From Gemmataceae bacterium (lineage in GTDB: Bacteria; Planctomycetota; Planctomycetia; Gemmatales; Gemmataceae), in assembly GCA_009697105.1 (NCBI GenBank), contig SIAQ01000048.1:1-35750 (forward strand): 35,750 bases of DNA, written 5' to 3'. Positions 34,049-35,750 of the stretch are shown here, in pieces; position 1 is the first letter of the stretch, and each line of letters starts with the position of its first letter. The notes under the pieces are model-generated. The model was not told the DNA's origin. It searched no databases and saw only the letters and a program-made list of their open reading frames with translations. The position numbers were made by a program, and so were the translations under genes.

Positions 34049-34154
34049 TTGACGGGTGAGTTTGACGCTTTTCCGAGCCGCGACCGTAAGGGAGCGGCCG
34101 AGTGGATACCGTGCGGTTTATGTCGGCCACTCCCTTACGGTCGCGGCTCGGAAA
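34049..34154 (+). repeat. dispersed repeat, family 9, copy 2, with full hairpin
   Basis: It shares about 85 bp with 31037-31120 (reverse orientation). This copy also has complete arms: CCGAGCCGCGACCGTAAGGG near 34073 and its complement ending at 34151. With the REP hairpin it fills the 229-bp gap 33991-34219. Confidence 0.85.
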
Positions 34155-34219
34155 TGTTTTGATCGGTTCGGAAAAGCGACAATTTCTACTTTGCGAGGTA
34201 TATTCGGAGAATTAACAGC

Positions 34220-35311
34220 ATGAAGCGCACTCGTATAGCAGTCGTAGGCGTCGGGCATTTGGGCAAAGAACATGCGCGTATCTTTGCCGGGCTGCCAAAT
34301 GTCGAACTCGTTGGCGTGGCCGACGCGAATCTCGATCAGGCCCAGGCGGTCGCTCGCAAGCACGACACGCAGGCGTTCACCGACTATTGGCCGTTGCTCA
34401 ACCTCGTCGATGCTGCCAGCATCGTTGTGCCGACGACGCATCACCTCGCCGTCGCGCGCGAGTTTCTCAAGCGTGGCGTCCCGCTGCTCGTCGAAAAACC
34501 GCTCGCGCGGACCACGCACGAAGCACGCGAACTTGTCGAACTCGCCCGCCAGCATCGTGTGATCCTGCAAGTCGGCCACATCGAACGCTTTAATCCGGCA
34601 TACGAAGATATTCGCAGTCGCCCGTTCCAGCCCAAATTCATCCGCGCCCAGCGCATGGGCCCGTTCACTGGACGCTCGACCGATGTCGGCGTCGTGCTCG
34701 ATCTGATGATCCACGATCTTGATCTAATTCTGTCACTCGTCGATTCGCCCGTGGAATCGGTGCAGGCGGTCGGCATGAGTTGCTACGGCGGCCATGAGGA
34801 CATCGCCAACGCTCGTTTGCATTTTGCGAACGGCTGCGTCGCCGACGTGACCGCCAGCCGAGCGAGCCCGACGTCAAGCCGACAGATGCAATTGTGGGGC
34901 CCGGAGGGTTGTGCCGAGGTCGATTTCGCGTCGCGCAAGCTGGTGCTCGTACAACCTTCGGAACAGGTGCGCCGCTTCGGATTGGACCCCGCGCAACTCG
35001 ATGCCGCCTCTCGCGCCCGAATTCGCGAGGACCTCTTCACGCGGCACCTGGAATTGCTGACTGTCGATGGTAAAGCCCAGGACCAACTGACGGCTGAATT
35101 GAGCGAATTCATCGACTGCGTACAAACCAGCAAACGCCCGCGAGTCAACGGCGAAGACGGCCTTGCCGCCATGGAAGTCGCCGAACGCATCCTCGCCGCC
35201 CTGCGTCAACACCGTTGGGACGCAGCCCACACCGAACACGTCGGCCCGATGCATCTGCCCAAACCCGTCGGCCTACTCTTCCCGCATCACGTCGATCAAG
35301 AGTTGGCGTAA
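34220..35311 (+). CDS. Gfo/Idh/MocA family oxidoreductase
   Basis: A 363-aa NAD(P)-dependent sugar oxidoreductase. Rossmann motif GVGHLGKEHA (G10-A19), catalytic EKPLA (E92, K93, P94), QVGHIERFNPAY, and the MIHDLDLILSLV segment. Members placed beside lpxC/lpxA in related bacteria act on UDP-sugars for lipid A or O-antigen (for example GnnA-like), so a role on a UDP-GlcNAc derivative is plausible but inferred. GGAG lies 10 bases before the ATG. Confidence 0.88.
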   Translation: MKRTRIAVVGVGHLGKEHARIFAGLPNVELVGVADANLDQAQAVARKHDTQAFTDYWPLLNLVDAASIVVPTTHHLAVAREFLKRGVPLLVEKPLARTTHEARELVELARQHRVILQVGHIERFNPAYEDIRSRPFQPKFIRAQRMGPFTGRSTDVGVVLDLMIHDLDLILSLVDSPVESVQAVGMSCYGGHEDIANARLHFANGCVADVTASRASPTSSRQMQLWGPEGCAEVDFASRKLVLVQPSEQVRRFGLDPAQLDAASRARIREDLFTRHLELLTVDGKAQDQLTAELSEFIDCVQTSKRPRVNGEDGLAAMEVAERILAALRQHRWDAAHTEHVGPMHLPKPVGLLFPHHVDQELA

Positions 35312-35422
35312 GGAACAACAGAGGGATCGCGAGCCGAAACGGTTGGCGTCGAACTGGACTTTCAGGCCCAGGTCTACATGAATCGCACCGCCAGCGGCAG
35401 CGTTGTCAAAGTCGATAGTTGA
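35312..35422 (+). pseudogene. coding-like tail in frame after the oxidoreductase stop
   Basis: After the TAA of the oxidoreductase the same frame is open for 36 codons, and its last part looks protein-like: TVGVELDFQAQVYMNRTASG then SVVKVDS and stop at 35420-35422. It may be a remnant 3' end of another gene. No start codon with a ribosome site is seen. Confidence 0.25.
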
Positions 35423-35464
35423 AAAACAATTAAGAAAAAAATCTTCGATCTTCGATCTGCAATC

Positions 35465-35610
35465 TGCATGCTCTTCCCACGCCCTCCCTCCCTGGGTTTC
35501 GTGGCCAACACCCCCTAATACCGCAAGAAAACTCGCGAAATCGCTTGGCCATCGGCCCCTGGTCAGCACCCAACCGTTCTATGTCCCTTAAAAGTTGAGC
35601 GACGTTCCTT
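35465..35610. repeat. dispersed ~130-bp element, copy 2
   Basis: The core 35495-35518 is identical to 9276-9299, with similar flanks on both sides (C-rich lead-in, ATCGCTTGGCCATCGGCC, TTGAGCGA). The rest of 35312-35750 holds the tail described above and about 140 bp in which I see nothing. Confidence 0.7.
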
Positions 35611-35750
35611 CCACGGCGACGTTTGCATTTGATTTTACATGTCGTAATCGATGCAGCCGATTCATTTTCTTTCGGCAGGATGCGTCCGAACTTCCGCACC
35701 GGGATGGTTCAAGCAACGGTGTCCATTCGTCGGCCTTCATAGGTAAAATA

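Noticed and set aside
35430..35699. 89-aa minus-strand frame across the ~130-bp repeat, and its counterpart at 9181-9372
   Set aside because: They share a GCWPRN peptide, but only because the DNA repeat is shared; the frames differ outside the core and have no ribosome sites.

Overview
The window is best read as chromosomal DNA of a planctomycete (phylum Planctomycetota, order not resolvable). The main evidence is four secreted proteins with DUF1549 (PSCyt2) and DUF1553 (PSD1) domains and two DUF1501 proteins, families largely confined to that group. A formylglycine-type sulfatase, a Uma2-family protein, a YHS-domain secreted protein, an ABC-2 permease/CPBP protease fusion and outer-membrane (LpxC, Skp-like) genes fit the same picture. 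I see no phage, plasmid, insertion sequence or CRISPR. There is one RNA gene, tRNA-Ser(GCU).

Layout. 1-3,730 (minus strand): a hypothetical coiled-coil-like protein, IspD (isoprenoid synthesis), an ABC-2 permease fused to a CPBP protease, and possibly a tiny ORF. 4,050-5,686 (plus): a secreted YHS protein and a YmdB-type metallophosphoesterase. 5,768-8,560 (minus): DUF1501 protein 1, a membrane-anchored hypothetical protein and a Uma2 protein. 8,706-9,161 (plus): an exported thioredoxin-like protein. 9,533-13,519 (minus): a DUF1549/DUF1553 gene followed by its DUF1501 partner. 13,806-13,894 (minus): tRNA-Ser. 14,121-24,274 (plus): two more DUF1549/DUF1553 genes, an amidohydrolase, an SGNH-like esterase and an ABC-2 permease. 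24,500-25,897 (minus): a DcuC-like carboxylate transporter. 26,110-28,873: sulfatase (plus), Maf pyrophosphatase (minus) and a LamG/DUF1080-like protein (plus). 28,966-31,657 (minus): a fourth DUF1549/DUF1553 gene and a lipoprotein. 32,244-35,311 (plus): Skp/OmpH-like chaperone, LpxC and a Gfo/Idh/MocA oxidoreductase, a cell-envelope/lipid A group.

How the genes fit together. Most products are exported or membrane proteins. The cytochrome-like DUF1549/DUF1553 proteins, DUF1501 proteins, sulfatase, amidohydrolase, esterase and LamG protein are what planctomycetes carry for handling complex (often sulfated) organic matter outside the cytoplasm. That shared role is inference; the DUF families have no established biochemical function.

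The most striking feature is between the genes. Almost every intergenic gap holds an inverted repeat, and many belong to families with several copies. A REP-like superfamily shows strict geometry (8-bp stem, 13-14-nt loop, 8-bp stem), stems that change by compensatory pairs, and loops with a shared pattern. Other elements are a 128/129-bp paired-palindrome element, a ~130-bp element present twice, a palindrome that supplies the stop codons of flanking genes, and a short hairpin ahead of three genes. These palindromes also create false N-terminal extensions on several ORFs, so I moved starts to internal codons with better ribosome sites or signal peptides.
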